This document shows, in pieces, positions 52,798 to 61,213 of a DNA stretch of 64,000 nt. The position numbers were made by a program, and so were the translations under genes. The notes under the pieces are model-generated. The model was not told the origin of the DNA. It searched no databases and was given only the letters and a program-made list of their open reading frames with translations. Origin of the DNA: Variovorax sp. V213 (lineage in GTDB: Bacteria; Pseudomonadota; Gammaproteobacteria; Burkholderiales; Burkholderiaceae_C). The DNA lies in the NCBI RefSeq assembly GCF_041154455.1, contig NZ_AP028664.1, positions 1,799,001-1,863,000 of the forward strand. The letters run 5' to 3'. How positions within the stretch are numbered: the stretch's first letter is position 1; every line of letters begins with the position of its first letter.

Positions 52798-54880
52798 ATT
52801 TCTTCACTACGCTGTTTTTGCCGCGGGCCTGGCCGTCGTGTGCTGGGTCGGAGCCGGCTACGTCGGGTCGCATCCATTGGCGCTCATCGTCACGATGATC
52901 GTCGGCGCGTTCTACATCATGGGTGCGCTGGAACTGCACCGGTTCCAGCAGGCGACGTCCACCTTGAGCCGCGCTGTGGCCGACCTGTCTGCCGCCCCGG
53001 AAGATCTTGGCGCCTGGCTCGGCCAGCTGCATCCAACGCTGCGCAACGCGGTGCGCCTGCGCATCGAGGGCGAGCGCGTCGGCTTACCCGGCCCGGCGCT
53101 CACGCCCTATCTGGCGGGACTGCTGGTGCTGCTGGGCATGCTGGGCACTTTCCTCGGCATGGTGGTGACGCTCAACGGCACCGGATTGGCGCTGGAGACC
53201 GCGACCGACCTGCCGGCCATCCGTGCCTCGCTGTCGGCCCCGGTCAAGGGGCTGGGGCTGGCGTTCGGCACCTCGGTGGCCGGCGTGGCCGCCTCGGCGA
53301 TGCTCGGCCTTGCCTCGGCCCTTTGCCGGCGCGAGCGGCTGCAGGCCGGGCAGATGCTCGACAGCAGGATCGCAACCACCTTGCGCATCTACTCGGAGAC
53401 CCATCGGCGCGAAGCGTCGTTCCAGCTCCTCGAGCAGCAGGCGCAGTTGATGCCCCGGCTGGTCGACCAGCTGCAGGCGATGATGGCCGCCATGGAGCGC
53501 CAGGCCCAGGCCTTGAACGAGCGGCTCGTCACCGGCCAGGCGCAATTCCACACCCAGGCCGAGGCCGTGTATGCCGGCCTCGCTTCCTCGGTCGACCAGT
53601 CGCTGAAGAAGAGCCTGACCGAGAGCGCCCGCATCGCCGGCGCCACCATCCAGCCGGTCGTCGAAGCCACCATGGCCGGCATTGCGCGCGAGACGGCTTC
53701 CTTGCACGACACCGTCGCCCGCACCATGCAGCAGCAGCTCGAAGGGCTTTCGAGCCGTTTCGAAGCCACGACGACCCGCGTGGCCGACACCTGGAAGGCT
53801 GCGCTCGCCGAACATGAGCGTACCTCCGGGGCGCTGTCGAAAGACCTGCACGCGTCGCACGACCGTTTTGCAGAGACCTTCGAGCAACGTTCGGCATCGC
53901 TGGTGGAGAGCGTGTCCGCCCGGCTCGAAAGCACGGTGGGCAGCGTGTCGGACACCTGGGGCCATGCGCTCGCGCAGCATCAGCGCGTCAGCGAAAAGCT
54001 GTCGGAAGACGCGCACCAGTCCTTCGCGGCGGCGGCGGCAGGCTTCGAGCAGCACGCGGCATCGCTGCTGCGCACCGTGGACCAGGCGCACGCCAATCTG
54101 CAGACCGAGATGGCGGCGCGCGACGAGCAGCGCCTGTCGGCCTGGACGCAGGCGCTGGCGGCAATGGCCACGTCGCTGCAGCAGGAGTGGCAGCAGGCGG
54201 GCGCGCACACGGCGGGCCACCAGCAGCAACTCTTCGAGACCTTGGCGCAGACCGCACGCGACATGTCGGCCCAGGCAGAAGCCCACGCGAAGGGCACCGT
54301 GGCCGAAATCGCCCAGCTCCTGCAGGCCGCGTCGGAAGCACCGCGCGTGGCGGCCGAAGTGGTGGCCGAACTGCGCCAGAAGCTTTCCGACAGCATGGCG
54401 CGCGACAACGCGATGCTGGAAGAGCGCAGCCGCATCATGGAAACGCTGGGAACCCTGCTCGACGCCGTGAACCATGCCTCCACCGAGCAGCGCTCGGCAG
54501 TCGATGCGCTGGTCGGCGCGTCGGCGGATGTGCTGGAGCGTGTCGGCAGCCGCTTCATCGACAAGGTCGAGACGGAAACCGGGAAGATGGCCGGCGTCGC
54601 CGCGCAAATCACCGGCAGCGCCGTCGAAGTGGCGAGCCTCGGCGAAGCCTTCGGTCTTGCGGTGCAGCTGTTCAGCGAATCGAACGACAAGCTGGTGGCC
54701 CATCTGCAGCGCGTGGAAGGCGCGCTCGGCAAGTCCATTGCGCGCAGCGATGAGCAATTGGCGTACTACGTGGCGCAGGCGAGGGAAGTCATCGACCTCA
54801 GCATCATGTCGCAGAAGCAGATCGTCGAAGACCTGCAGCAGATTGCCGGCCGGCAGCAGGCCGTGGCGAGCGAAGCGTGA
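52790..54880 (+). CDS. DUF802 protein: MotA/TolQ/ZorA-like membrane protein with long helical tail
   Basis: 696 residues. Four membrane helices lie near 8-24, 30-48, 105-128 and 155-178. The third and fourth resemble MotA/ExbB channel helices (LLVLLGMLGTFLGMVVTLNG and GLGLAFGTSVAGVAASAMLG). Residues 200-696 form a Gln/Ala/Glu-rich, largely coiled-coil cytoplasmic tail with a repeat of about 46 residues (331-376 and 386-431). This layout matches proton-channel subunits with long tails such as ZorA. Coupled on both sides with DUF3348 and the OmpA gene. Function undescribed as far as I know. Confidence 0.88.
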   Translation: MNRFLHYAVFAAGLAVVCWVGAGYVGSHPLALIVTMIVGAFYIMGALELHRFQQATSTLSRAVADLSAAPEDLGAWLGQLHPTLRNAVRLRIEGERVGLPGPALTPYLAGLLVLLGMLGTFLGMVVTLNGTGLALETATDLPAIRASLSAPVKGLGLAFGTSVAGVAASAMLGLASALCRRERLQAGQMLDSRIATTLRIYSETHRREASFQLLEQQAQLMPRLVDQLQAMMAAMERQAQALNERLVTGQAQFHTQAEAVYAGLASSVDQSLKKSLTESARIAGATIQPVVEATMAGIARETASLHDTVARTMQQQLEGLSSRFEATTTRVADTWKAALAEHERTSGALSKDLHASHDRFAETFEQRSASLVESVSARLESTVGSVSDTWGHALAQHQRVSEKLSEDAHQSFAAAAAGFEQHAASLLRTVDQAHANLQTEMAARDEQRLSAWTQALAAMATSLQQEWQQAGAHTAGHQQQLFETLAQTARDMSAQAEAHAKGTVAEIAQLLQAASEAPRVAAEVVAELRQKLSDSMARDNAMLEERSRIMETLGTLLDAVNHASTEQRSAVDALVGASADVLERVGSRFIDKVETETGKMAGVAAQITGSAVEVASLGEAFGLAVQLFSESNDKLVAHLQRVEGALGKSIARSDEQLAYYVAQAREVIDLSIMSQKQIVEDLQQIAGRQQAVASEA

Positions 54881-55539
54881 TGCGGGACGACCTCGACGCC
54901 GGCCTCGAGCCGAGCGTGCCGGTGTGGGCGGTCTTCGGCGATCTGATGTCGGGCCTGGTCGGCGCCTTCGTGCTGATTCTGGTGGGGGCGCTCGGCATGC
55001 AGCTGGACCTCGCCGCCAAGCTGCAGGCCGAGGTGCAGCAGCGCCAGGCCGAAACGCAGCGCCGTGAGGCGCTCGAGCAGGCGCTGGCAGGGCCGCTCGC
55101 GGCTGGCCGGGTCACGCTCAACAACGGGCGCATCGGCATCAGCGGCAACGTGCTGTTTGCCTTCAACTCGGCCGATCTGCAGCCCGAGGGCCGGCAAGTG
55201 CTCAAGAGCCTGGCTGCGCCCGTGGCCGCCTACCTCCGCGCGCGTGACGAGGTGCTGATGGTGAGCGGCTTCACCGACGACCGGCAGATGCGGCAGACGA
55301 AGGAAGGCAACCGGCCGTTCGCGGACAACTGGGAGCTCTCGGCCCAGCGCGCCTTGACCGTGACCCGCGCATTGATCGAGGAAGGCATTCCCTCGTCCTC
55401 GGTGTTTGCCGCGGCCTTCGGGTCGGAGCAGGCCGTGGCGTCCAATGCCGATGCCGAAGGACGGGCAAAGAACCGGCGCGTCGAGATGGCGCCTGCGCCC
55501 CGCCAGCAGACCGGCGCCGGCGCGAAGGCCCGTGAGTAG
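54880..55539 (+). CDS. OmpA-family MotB/ZorB-like protein
   Basis: 219 residues. One membrane helix starts at WAVFGDLMSGLVGAFVLILV, with Asp21 where MotB and ZorB have their essential proton-carrying Asp. A short charged linker (about 45-70) leads to an OmpA peptidoglycan-binding domain (NVLFAFNSADLQPEGRQVLK and SAQRALTVTRALIEEGIPSS). The ATG shares a base with the DUF802 stop (TGATG). It would pair with DUF802 as the wall-anchored part of an ion-driven complex (inference). Confidence 0.9.
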   Translation: MRDDLDAGLEPSVPVWAVFGDLMSGLVGAFVLILVGALGMQLDLAAKLQAEVQQRQAETQRREALEQALAGPLAAGRVTLNNGRIGISGNVLFAFNSADLQPEGRQVLKSLAAPVAAYLRARDEVLMVSGFTDDRQMRQTKEGNRPFADNWELSAQRALTVTRALIEEGIPSSSVFAAAFGSEQAVASNADAEGRAKNRRVEMAPAPRQQTGAGAKARE

Positions 55540-55543
55540 CCGC

Positions 55544-56152
55544 ATGGACGACCCCGTGGCGATGCTCGATGCGTGGCGTGCGCGCGGCGAGCATCGCGTG
55601 GACCCGGTGCGCTTTCGTTTCATCGAGGCGCTGGCCCGGCGGGCATCCGCGCACCAGGGCGATGCGCGGCGCATCCTCGACGGCAAGGTGCACAGCCTGC
55701 TTGCGGCCTATCGCGAGAATCTCGAAAAAGCCCGGGCCGCCGATGCCGGCGTGAAGCAGGACGCCGCGCCTCCTCGCGGGCCGCTCGCCGAACTCGTCGA
55801 GCACATCGCCCGGCAGTCGCCGCCGCCAGCCGGAGGGCAGGCCGCATCCGCTCCCGAATTGAAGACGCTGCGGTACTTCAAAAGCACGTGGTCGCGGCTC
55901 AGCGCCGACCGGCGGCTGACGCAGTCATTGGCAAAGGTGCCGGAGAATGCCGGCCCCCTCAATTCGCATCACCTGGTGCATCGGTCGCTGATGCTCATGC
56001 ACGAGCTCTCGCCCGAATACCTGAACCGGTTCATGTCGTACGTCGACACCCTGCTGTGGGTCGACCAGGTGAACGGCAGCAATGCCCCGGCAGCGGCGAA
56101 CACCCCGCGCGCCGAAAGCCCGAAGAAGACGGCGCGCGGCAAATCCGGCTGA
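55544..56152 (+). CDS. DUF2894 domain-containing protein
   Basis: 202 residues, soluble. It begins MDDPVAMLDAWRARGEHRVD and its conserved C-terminal half includes LKTLRYFKSTWSRLSADRRL and LSPEYLNRFMSYVDTLLWVD. It starts 4 bases after the OmpA gene and ends the operon. Function unknown. It normally occurs with the same partners. Confidence 0.88.
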   Translation: MDDPVAMLDAWRARGEHRVDPVRFRFIEALARRASAHQGDARRILDGKVHSLLAAYRENLEKARAADAGVKQDAAPPRGPLAELVEHIARQSPPPAGGQAASAPELKTLRYFKSTWSRLSADRRLTQSLAKVPENAGPLNSHHLVHRSLMLMHELSPEYLNRFMSYVDTLLWVDQVNGSNAPAAANTPRAESPKKTARGKSG

Positions 56153-56163
56153 AGCCTGGCCGG

Positions 56164-56475
56164 CTAGCGCAAGCCGTGCGCGCGGATCACGGCCTTCAGC
56201 CGCCGCACCTCGTGCTGCAGATCGAGAATCAGCGCGGCGGCGTCGAGGCCCACGCCGAAGTCGCGCTCGAGCCTGCGCGCCTCGAGCGCGTATTGCAGGT
56301 CGGTGCTCGAGAACTGCCACCGCTCGGGTGGCGCTTCGGCCATGGCGATCTGCACGATGCCGACTTCGACGAGTTGCACCACCCATTCGGTGTCGGCGCC
56401 GCAGGCATGGGCCAGCTCGCTCGCGGCGAGCGGCTGCGACGCGCTGATGGCTGTTGTGACGGAAACGGTCGCCAT
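56164..56475 (-). CDS. cbpM: Chaperone modulator CbpM
   Basis: 103 residues of MerR-like helical fold. ELAHACGADTEWVVQLVEVG and LEARRLERDFGVGLDAAALI fit CbpM. It inhibits the CbpA co-chaperone by binding its J-domain. Starts 2 bases after cbpA, the standard pairing. Confidence 0.9.
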   Translation of the reverse strand: MATVSVTTAISASQPLAASELAHACGADTEWVVQLVEVGIVQIAMAEAPPERWQFSSTDLQYALEARRLERDFGVGLDAAALILDLQHEVRRLKAVIRAHGLR

Positions 56476-56477
56476 GC

Positions 56478-57440
56478 TCACACTCCCAGATGCTGGCGTG
56501 GGTTGAACGAAGCCGACGCTTGCGCGAGCTGCTCGTAGGCCTTGCGTGCGGCCTCCGCGGTGGCGGGGGGCAGGGCAATCTCGAGCAGCAGGTACAGGTC
56601 GCCGGGCTGCTTGCCGCCGAGCCCTCGGCCCTTGAGCCTGAGCTTGAGGCCGCTGCGCGCATTGGGCGGCACGGTCACCTCGACCGCGCCGCCGGCTGGC
56701 ACAGGTACCTTCACCTGCGCGCCGAGCGCCGCCTCCGTCGGGGTGACGGGCAGCGTCATGTAGATGTCGCGTTCTTCCAGGCGGTAGAGCCTGTGCGGCG
56801 CGATGCGCACCTCCAGGTAGAGGTCGCCGGCAGGTTCGCCGCCATGGCCTGGCATGCCCTGTCCGGCAAGCCGGATGAACTGCCCCGGATGCATGCCGGG
56901 CGGAATCTTGACGCTGAGCGTGCGCGTCTTGAACGTGGGCCGGCCCTGCGCGTCGAGTTCCTGCGAACGCAGCGTGATCTCGCGCTCGGCGCCGTTGAGT
57001 GCGTCTTCGAGCGCGATCTCGATGGCCGCGTGATGGTCTTCGCCGCGCGCGCGGTAGTTGCGCCTTGCCGCCCCGCGCCGCTCGGCCTCGCCGAAGAGCG
57101 ATGAAAAGAACTCGCTGAAATCCGCGTGGTCGGCCGGGCCCTGGTTCGGGCCGCGGTGAAATTCGAAGCCGGTGTCCCAGCCGGGTGGCGGCTGGAAGTC
57201 GCCCTCGGGATGGCCACCGCGCGCCACGCGGTCGGCCAGTGCGTCGTAGGCGGCGCGCTTTTCCTTGTCGCGCAGCACGTCGTTGGCTTCGTTGATGTCG
57301 CGCATGCGCTTCTCGGCGTCGGGCTCCTTGCTGACGTCGGGGTGGTACTTGCGCGCAAGCCTGCGGTAGGCCTTGCGCACCTCGTCGTCGGAAGCGGTCC
57401 GGTCGATGCCCAGGGCGCTGTAGTAGTCCTTGAATTCCAT
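56478..57440 (-). CDS. cbpA: DnaJ-type co-chaperone, curved DNA-binding protein
   Basis: 320 residues. J-domain at 1-70 with the HPD motif (LARKYHPDVSKEPDAEKRM), a Gly/Phe-type linker, and two C-terminal peptide-binding domains. The DnaJ zinc finger is absent, as expected for CbpA. It stimulates DnaK and may bind curved DNA. Paired with cbpM downstream. Confidence 0.94.
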   Translation of the reverse strand: MEFKDYYSALGIDRTASDDEVRKAYRRLARKYHPDVSKEPDAEKRMRDINEANDVLRDKEKRAAYDALADRVARGGHPEGDFQPPPGWDTGFEFHRGPNQGPADHADFSEFFSSLFGEAERRGAARRNYRARGEDHHAAIEIALEDALNGAEREITLRSQELDAQGRPTFKTRTLSVKIPPGMHPGQFIRLAGQGMPGHGGEPAGDLYLEVRIAPHRLYRLEERDIYMTLPVTPTEAALGAQVKVPVPAGGAVEVTVPPNARSGLKLRLKGRGLGGKQPGDLYLLLEIALPPATAEAARKAYEQLAQASASFNPRQHLGV

Positions 57441-57485
57441 GGCGGTTGGTGGTGTGAACGCCGAACAGTACGCGCTCCGGCTCGT

Positions 57486-58127
57486 TCAAGCCAGGGCTGA
57501 ATCGCCGTCGGCATGCCGCAGTAGCGGCGTTACGGCCCATGTGGGGCCGCTGCGCGAAAAACGCAATGGCTGCGCATTGCCGAGCAGATTCAGATCGATG
57601 GGTACGCCGATCAACGCGGCCAGCGCGTAGAGCGTGCCGCCATGGGCCACCACCAGCACCGGCGCCGGCTGCGCCAGCGCGGCGTCGAGGGCAAGCCGCT
57701 TGCGGGCCACGAATTGCGCGAGCGTTTCGCCGCCTTCGGGTTCGCAGGCCCAGTCGATATTGGCCGACGAGGTGCCGATGAGCGCGCCGAAGTTGCGTTC
57801 GCGCAGCGCCGCCTGGGGCGTGGGCGCGAGCCGGAGCACTGCGGCCACGGTATGCGCCGTGTCGTGCGCGCGCCGCGCATCGCTGCAGACGATGGTGCGG
57901 ATCGGCTCGCCCGCCAGCAGCTTGGCGGCGCGCGCGGCCTGCTGCAGGCCGAGCTCGCTCAGCGGCTCGTCCACGGCCTGGAAGATGCGCTGCGCATTGC
58001 GGCCGGTCTGGCCATGGCGCAGGAAGTAGAAATGGTCGCAGGCCGGTGCGAGCGGCTGCTCGGCGGCGATGCGGACCAGCTGGTCGAGGCCTGCGGTCGC
58101 GCCGTGGGGGAAAGGTGCCTGTGACAT
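57486..58127 (-). CDS. Histidine phosphatase family protein
   Basis: 213 residues. YFLRHGQTGRNAQRIFQ is the RHG signature with the phosphorylated His; VVAHGGTLYALA carries the second His. GpmB/CobC-like. Substrate unknown. It lies 10 bases downstream of the GST gene on the same strand. Confidence 0.9.
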   Translation of the reverse strand: MSQAPFPHGATAGLDQLVRIAAEQPLAPACDHFYFLRHGQTGRNAQRIFQAVDEPLSELGLQQAARAAKLLAGEPIRTIVCSDARRAHDTAHTVAAVLRLAPTPQAALRERNFGALIGTSSANIDWACEPEGGETLAQFVARKRLALDAALAQPAPVLVVAHGGTLYALAALIGVPIDLNLLGNAQPLRFSRSGPTWAVTPLLRHADGDSALA

Positions 58128-58137
58128 GGGTCGTGGC

Positions 58138-58713
58138 TCAGCCGAACTTCAGGCCCTTGGGGCGCGCCTGCAGGCGGTCGATGTAGGCATCGATCTTGGC
58201 CCGGTTGGAGCGTCCGCCGAATGCGCGGTGCCAGATGAACATCGAGCCGATCATCACGTCGGCCGCGGTGAACTGAGCGCCGAAGAGATAGGGGCCGTAG
58301 CCCAGCTCGCGCTCCACCGCGTCCTTGGCCTGCTCGAAATCGGTCCAGCCGCGCGCGCTGTTGTTGCTGTGCAGCCCCAGCAGGCTGTCGCCCATCGAGG
58401 GCTCCAGCTGCGCCGTCGAATAGACCATCAGCGACAGGTAGCGGCCACGCTCGGGCGAACCCACCGGCGGCGCCAGTTTGGCCTGCGGAAACTTCTCGGC
58501 CACGTACATGCAGATGGCCGCGTTCTCGAACACGCGTGTGCGGCCGTCCACCAGCGCCGGCAGCTTGCCCGCCGGATTGATCTTGAGGTACTCGGGCTTC
58601 TTGTGCGCCTTTTCCCGGATGAGGGTGGGCACGATTTCGTAGTCCACGCCGGCTTCGTCGAGCATCCATTTCGCGACCTGCGCGCGGCTGTGTGGATCGA
58701 AATACAACTTCAT
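58138..58713 (-). CDS. Glutathione S-transferase family protein
   Basis: 191 residues. A thioredoxin-like N-terminal domain (MKLYFDPHSRAQVAKWMLDE, then INPAGKLPALVD with cis-Pro and VFENAAICMYVAE with the glutathione-binding Glu) precedes a helical C-terminal domain. AGGAG precedes the ATG at 58713. Substrate unknown. Probably co-transcribed with the histidine phosphatase. Confidence 0.92.
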   Translation of the reverse strand: MKLYFDPHSRAQVAKWMLDEAGVDYEIVPTLIREKAHKKPEYLKINPAGKLPALVDGRTRVFENAAICMYVAEKFPQAKLAPPVGSPERGRYLSLMVYSTAQLEPSMGDSLLGLHSNNSARGWTDFEQAKDAVERELGYGPYLFGAQFTAADVMIGSMFIWHRAFGGRSNRAKIDAYIDRLQARPKGLKFG

Positions 58714-58750
58714 GAGGGGACTCCTTTCATGGATCGGCACCGGGGGCGGG

Positions 58751-59389
58751 TCAGAACTTCGGAATGCGCAGCGTCTTGCTGATCATCAGCGTGCCCGATA
58801 GCGCAAAGAGCAGCGTCAGCGGATGCAGCTGCCAGGGACCGAGCGCCAAGGCGCCGCCCCACACCGCGTCGCCGATGCGGCCTTGCCAGGCTGCAAGGGC
58901 CAGCACGCCGACCAGCACCACGCTGGTCGGGATGGGCGTACCTTCGAAGTACTTCACCTTGTCGGCGCCCGCGGAAAGCGCCTCGGCCGTGACGTTGTAG
59001 CGCGCGAGCCGGCTCACGCCGCAGCAGACGAAATAGACCAGCAGCACGCAGTCCCAGCCGCCGTCCAGGCCCGCGGCGAAGGCCAGCGCGGCGGGCGCCA
59101 CGCCAAAGGAAATGACGTCGGCCAGCGAATCGAGCTCGCGCCCCAGGGCGGAGTGCGTCTGCCGCCAGCGCGCGATGCGGCCGTCGAACACGTCGAACAC
59201 GAAGGCCGCCGGAGCGAGCGCCGCCGCCCAGAAGAACTGCGCGAGCGACTGGCTCGCCATGAACGCCATGGCAAGGAACACCGCGCCCACGCCGCAAGCC
59301 GCGTTGCCGAGCGTGAATGCGTCGGCCAGGTGAAAGCCGCGGATCATCGAGAAATGCTTGCGGGCCGGTGCGGGGGAGGGGGTGGTCAT
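58751..59389 (-). CDS. pssA: CDP-diacylglycerol--serine O-phosphatidyltransferase
   Basis: 212 residues, multi-span. The CDP-alcohol phosphotransferase signature is present as DGRIAR, then a Gly eight residues later, and DSLAD (DG-x2-AR-x8-G-x3-D-x3-D). MIRGFHLADAFTLGNAACGV is typical of type II PssA. It makes phosphatidylserine, the precursor of phosphatidylethanolamine, which EptA uses as donor. Start MTTPSPAPARKH at 59389. Confidence 0.92.
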   Translation of the reverse strand: MTTPSPAPARKHFSMIRGFHLADAFTLGNAACGVGAVFLAMAFMASQSLAQFFWAAALAPAAFVFDVFDGRIARWRQTHSALGRELDSLADVISFGVAPAALAFAAGLDGGWDCVLLVYFVCCGVSRLARYNVTAEALSAGADKVKYFEGTPIPTSVVLVGVLALAAWQGRIGDAVWGGALALGPWQLHPLTLLFALSGTLMISKTLRIPKF

Positions 59390-59497
59390 GGGCGTGCTTC
59401 GGAGTCGGCGGATGCTCCGCACCTTAACGCAAGCCAGGCCGCTTGCCTGTAGTCGCCATCCGACTCCGGGAGCGGCCGGCGAGGCGGGTCCGGCGGC

Positions 59498-59809
59498 TCA
59501 GGCGGGAAGGTGGGCCTCGTAAGCCTTTTCGAGCTCTGCATGGCGGGTCCAGAACCCTCGGGGCTTGCGCTGGTGCAGCACGTCGTCGAGCACGTCGAGG
59601 TGGGCATGCCAGCCGCTGGAGACGCCGAGCGTTTCCTTGCGGTCGGGCAGGCGGCGGTGCGTGAGCACGAGGCGTGTCGCATCGCCCTCGGGCGTGAACT
59701 CGAAGCTCACTTCGGAGGCGGTGGCGCTTTCGCTGCCCCAGCTGATGGTCAGGCGCTTCAGCGGCTCGATCTGGATGACACGCGATGCCTGGGAAGGGAA
59801 GGTCTTCAC
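59498..59809 (-). pseudogene. SRPBCC/AHSA1 family protein lacking its N-terminal half
   Basis: 103 codons from a GTG that overlaps the ArsR stop by 4 bases. The product matches only the C-terminal ~100 residues of AHSA1-type proteins (IEPLKRLTISWGSESATASE and LVLTHRRLPDRKETLGVSSG). The usual first ~60 residues (alpha/beta start, WxALT-type region) are missing, and the upstream bases are taken up by arsR. Probably an internal deletion left a truncated gene, though the frame is open and a short product could be made. Such proteins normally accompany ArsR regulators. Confidence 0.65.
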
Positions 59810-60144
59810 TGACGGGATGCCTCGCGCCGCAGCTCGCGCTCCAGCGCGTCCAGATGGTTGCTCCAGAAGCCTTCGTAGTACCGCAACCATGCGTTGGCCG
59901 ATGCAAGCGCCGCCGGCTCCAGCCGGCAGACGTGCGCGCGCCCCTGCACGGTGCGAGAAACCAGGCCGGCGCGCTCCAGCGCCTTGACATGCTTCGATGC
60001 GCCCGCGAACGACATGTGAAACGGCGCGCCGAGCTCGCCCACGCTGCATTCGCCCTGGGCCAGCAGCTGCAGCATGGTGCGGCGCGTGCTGTCGGCCAGG
60101 GCGTGGAACACGGCGTCGAGCCGTTCGTCGTCTAGTTCAACCAT
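59806..60144 (-). CDS. ArsR-family transcriptional regulator
   Basis: 112 residues. Winged HTH with LADSTRRTMLQLLAQGECSV and FAGASKHVKALERAGLV. The cysteine metal site of true arsenic sensors is absent, so it belongs to the group paired with SRPBCC proteins. The ATG at 60144 (MVELDDERLDAVFHAL) lies inside one of two TTCAAC-N6-GTTGAA dyads, pointing to autorepression. Confidence 0.9.
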   Translation of the reverse strand: MVELDDERLDAVFHALADSTRRTMLQLLAQGECSVGELGAPFHMSFAGASKHVKALERAGLVSRTVQGRAHVCRLEPAALASANAWLRYYEGFWSNHLDALERELRREASRQ

Positions 60145-60193
60145 GTGGTTGAATATAGTCACCCGGCGAGCATCATTCAACCGAAAAGTTGAA
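60136..60193. promoter_or_regulatory. Twin TTCAAC-N6-GTTGAA dyads, probable ArsR operators
   Basis: TTCAACCATGTGGTTGAA at 60136-60153 covers the arsR start codon. A second copy with the same TTCAAC-N6-GTTGAA arms lies at 60176-60193, and its arms extend to 10 bases. The starts are 40 bases apart, about four helical turns. The second is followed by six T and could also form a weak hairpin. Confidence 0.7.
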
Positions 60194-60310
60194 TGATTTT
60201 TTACGGTTACACCCGATACAGGCGAGACGCGTTGGCGCCGCCCGGCGCTGGAGCCTGTGCGATGCCGCTCCTACGATGGCCTTCGTTCCATCCACTCCGC
60301 TGACAATGCA

Positions 60311-61204
60311 ATGAAATCCTTCGTCCATCGCCGCACCTTCCTGCTTGCCGCCTCCGCACTGCCGCTGGCCAGCGCCTGTACCGCCTGGTCCGCGAAAGTG
60401 CCGCAGGTGGCTTCGGCCGAGGCACAGCTCGCGGCGCTCGAAAGCTCCGCGGGCGCCCGGCTCGGTGTGGCCGCATTCGACACCGCCACCGGCGCGCGCG
60501 TGCAGCACCGCGCAACCGAGCGCTTTCCACTGTGCAGCACCTTCAAGACCATGCTGGCCGCGGCCATCCTTGAGCGCAGCACTCGCGACGCCAGCCTGCT
60601 GGAGCGCCACGTGAACTACGGCAAGGGCGACATCCTGCCCAATTCGCCCATCACCGAAAAATACCTGGGACAGGGCATGGCGGTTTCCGCGATGTGCGCC
60701 GCCACCATTCAATACAGCGACAACGCCGCCGCCAACCTGCTGATGAAAATTCTCGGTGGGCCTTCTGCGGTGACCGCCTTCGCGCGCTCCATCGGCGACC
60801 AGTCCTTCAGGCTCGATCGCTGGGAGACGGAACTCAATAGCGCCATTCCAGGCGATCCGCGCGACACTACGACGCCCGAGGCCATGGCCGCAAGCCTGCA
60901 GCGGCTGGTGCTGGACAACGGGCTCGGCACGGCACAGCGCAGCCAGCTCCAGGCCTGGTTGCTGGGCAACACCACCGGGGCCACGCGCATTCGCGCCGGC
61001 GTGCCGGCCGACTGGAAGGTGGGCGACAAGACCGGCGCCGGTTCGTACGGCACCGTTAACGACACGGGCGTGCTGTGGCCGCCGGCCGGCGCGCCACTGG
61101 TGCTGGCGGTCTACCTGACGTTTCCGGCGCGCAAGGATGCGGAGGGCCGCAACGACGTCATCGCATCGGCGGCGCGCATCGTCGCGAACGCACTGCGGGC
61201 CTGA
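60311..61204 (+). CDS. Class A beta-lactamase
   Basis: 297 residues. The signal region has a twin-arginine-like RRTFLLAAS and a cysteine at 23 (LASAC). Active-site motifs are complete: S-x-x-K as STFK (Ser76, preceded by Cys75), YSDN, Glu in RWETELN and DKTGAG. It should hydrolyse penicillins and some cephalosporins in the periplasm. There is no adjacent LysR-type ampR/penR gene; the divergent neighbour is ArsR. It converges with the MurA paralogue after 9 bases. Confidence 0.94.
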   Translation: MKSFVHRRTFLLAASALPLASACTAWSAKVPQVASAEAQLAALESSAGARLGVAAFDTATGARVQHRATERFPLCSTFKTMLAAAILERSTRDASLLERHVNYGKGDILPNSPITEKYLGQGMAVSAMCAATIQYSDNAAANLLMKILGGPSAVTAFARSIGDQSFRLDRWETELNSAIPGDPRDTTTPEAMAASLQRLVLDNGLGTAQRSQLQAWLLGNTTGATRIRAGVPADWKVGDKTGAGSYGTVNDTGVLWPPAGAPLVLAVYLTFPARKDAEGRNDVIASAARIVANALRA

Positions 61205-61213
61205 GCCCGGCGC

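Noticed and set aside
52105..56152. Calling the operon a true Zorya system
   Set aside because: Only the ZorA/ZorB-like pair has a counterpart; no ZorC, ZorD helicase or ZorE nuclease is present, and the partners are DUF3348 and DUF2894.
60174..60198. Rho-independent terminator at the second TTCAAC dyad
   Set aside because: It has a T-run, but the stem is AT-rich and its arms are identical to the first dyad at the arsR start, which favours an operator.
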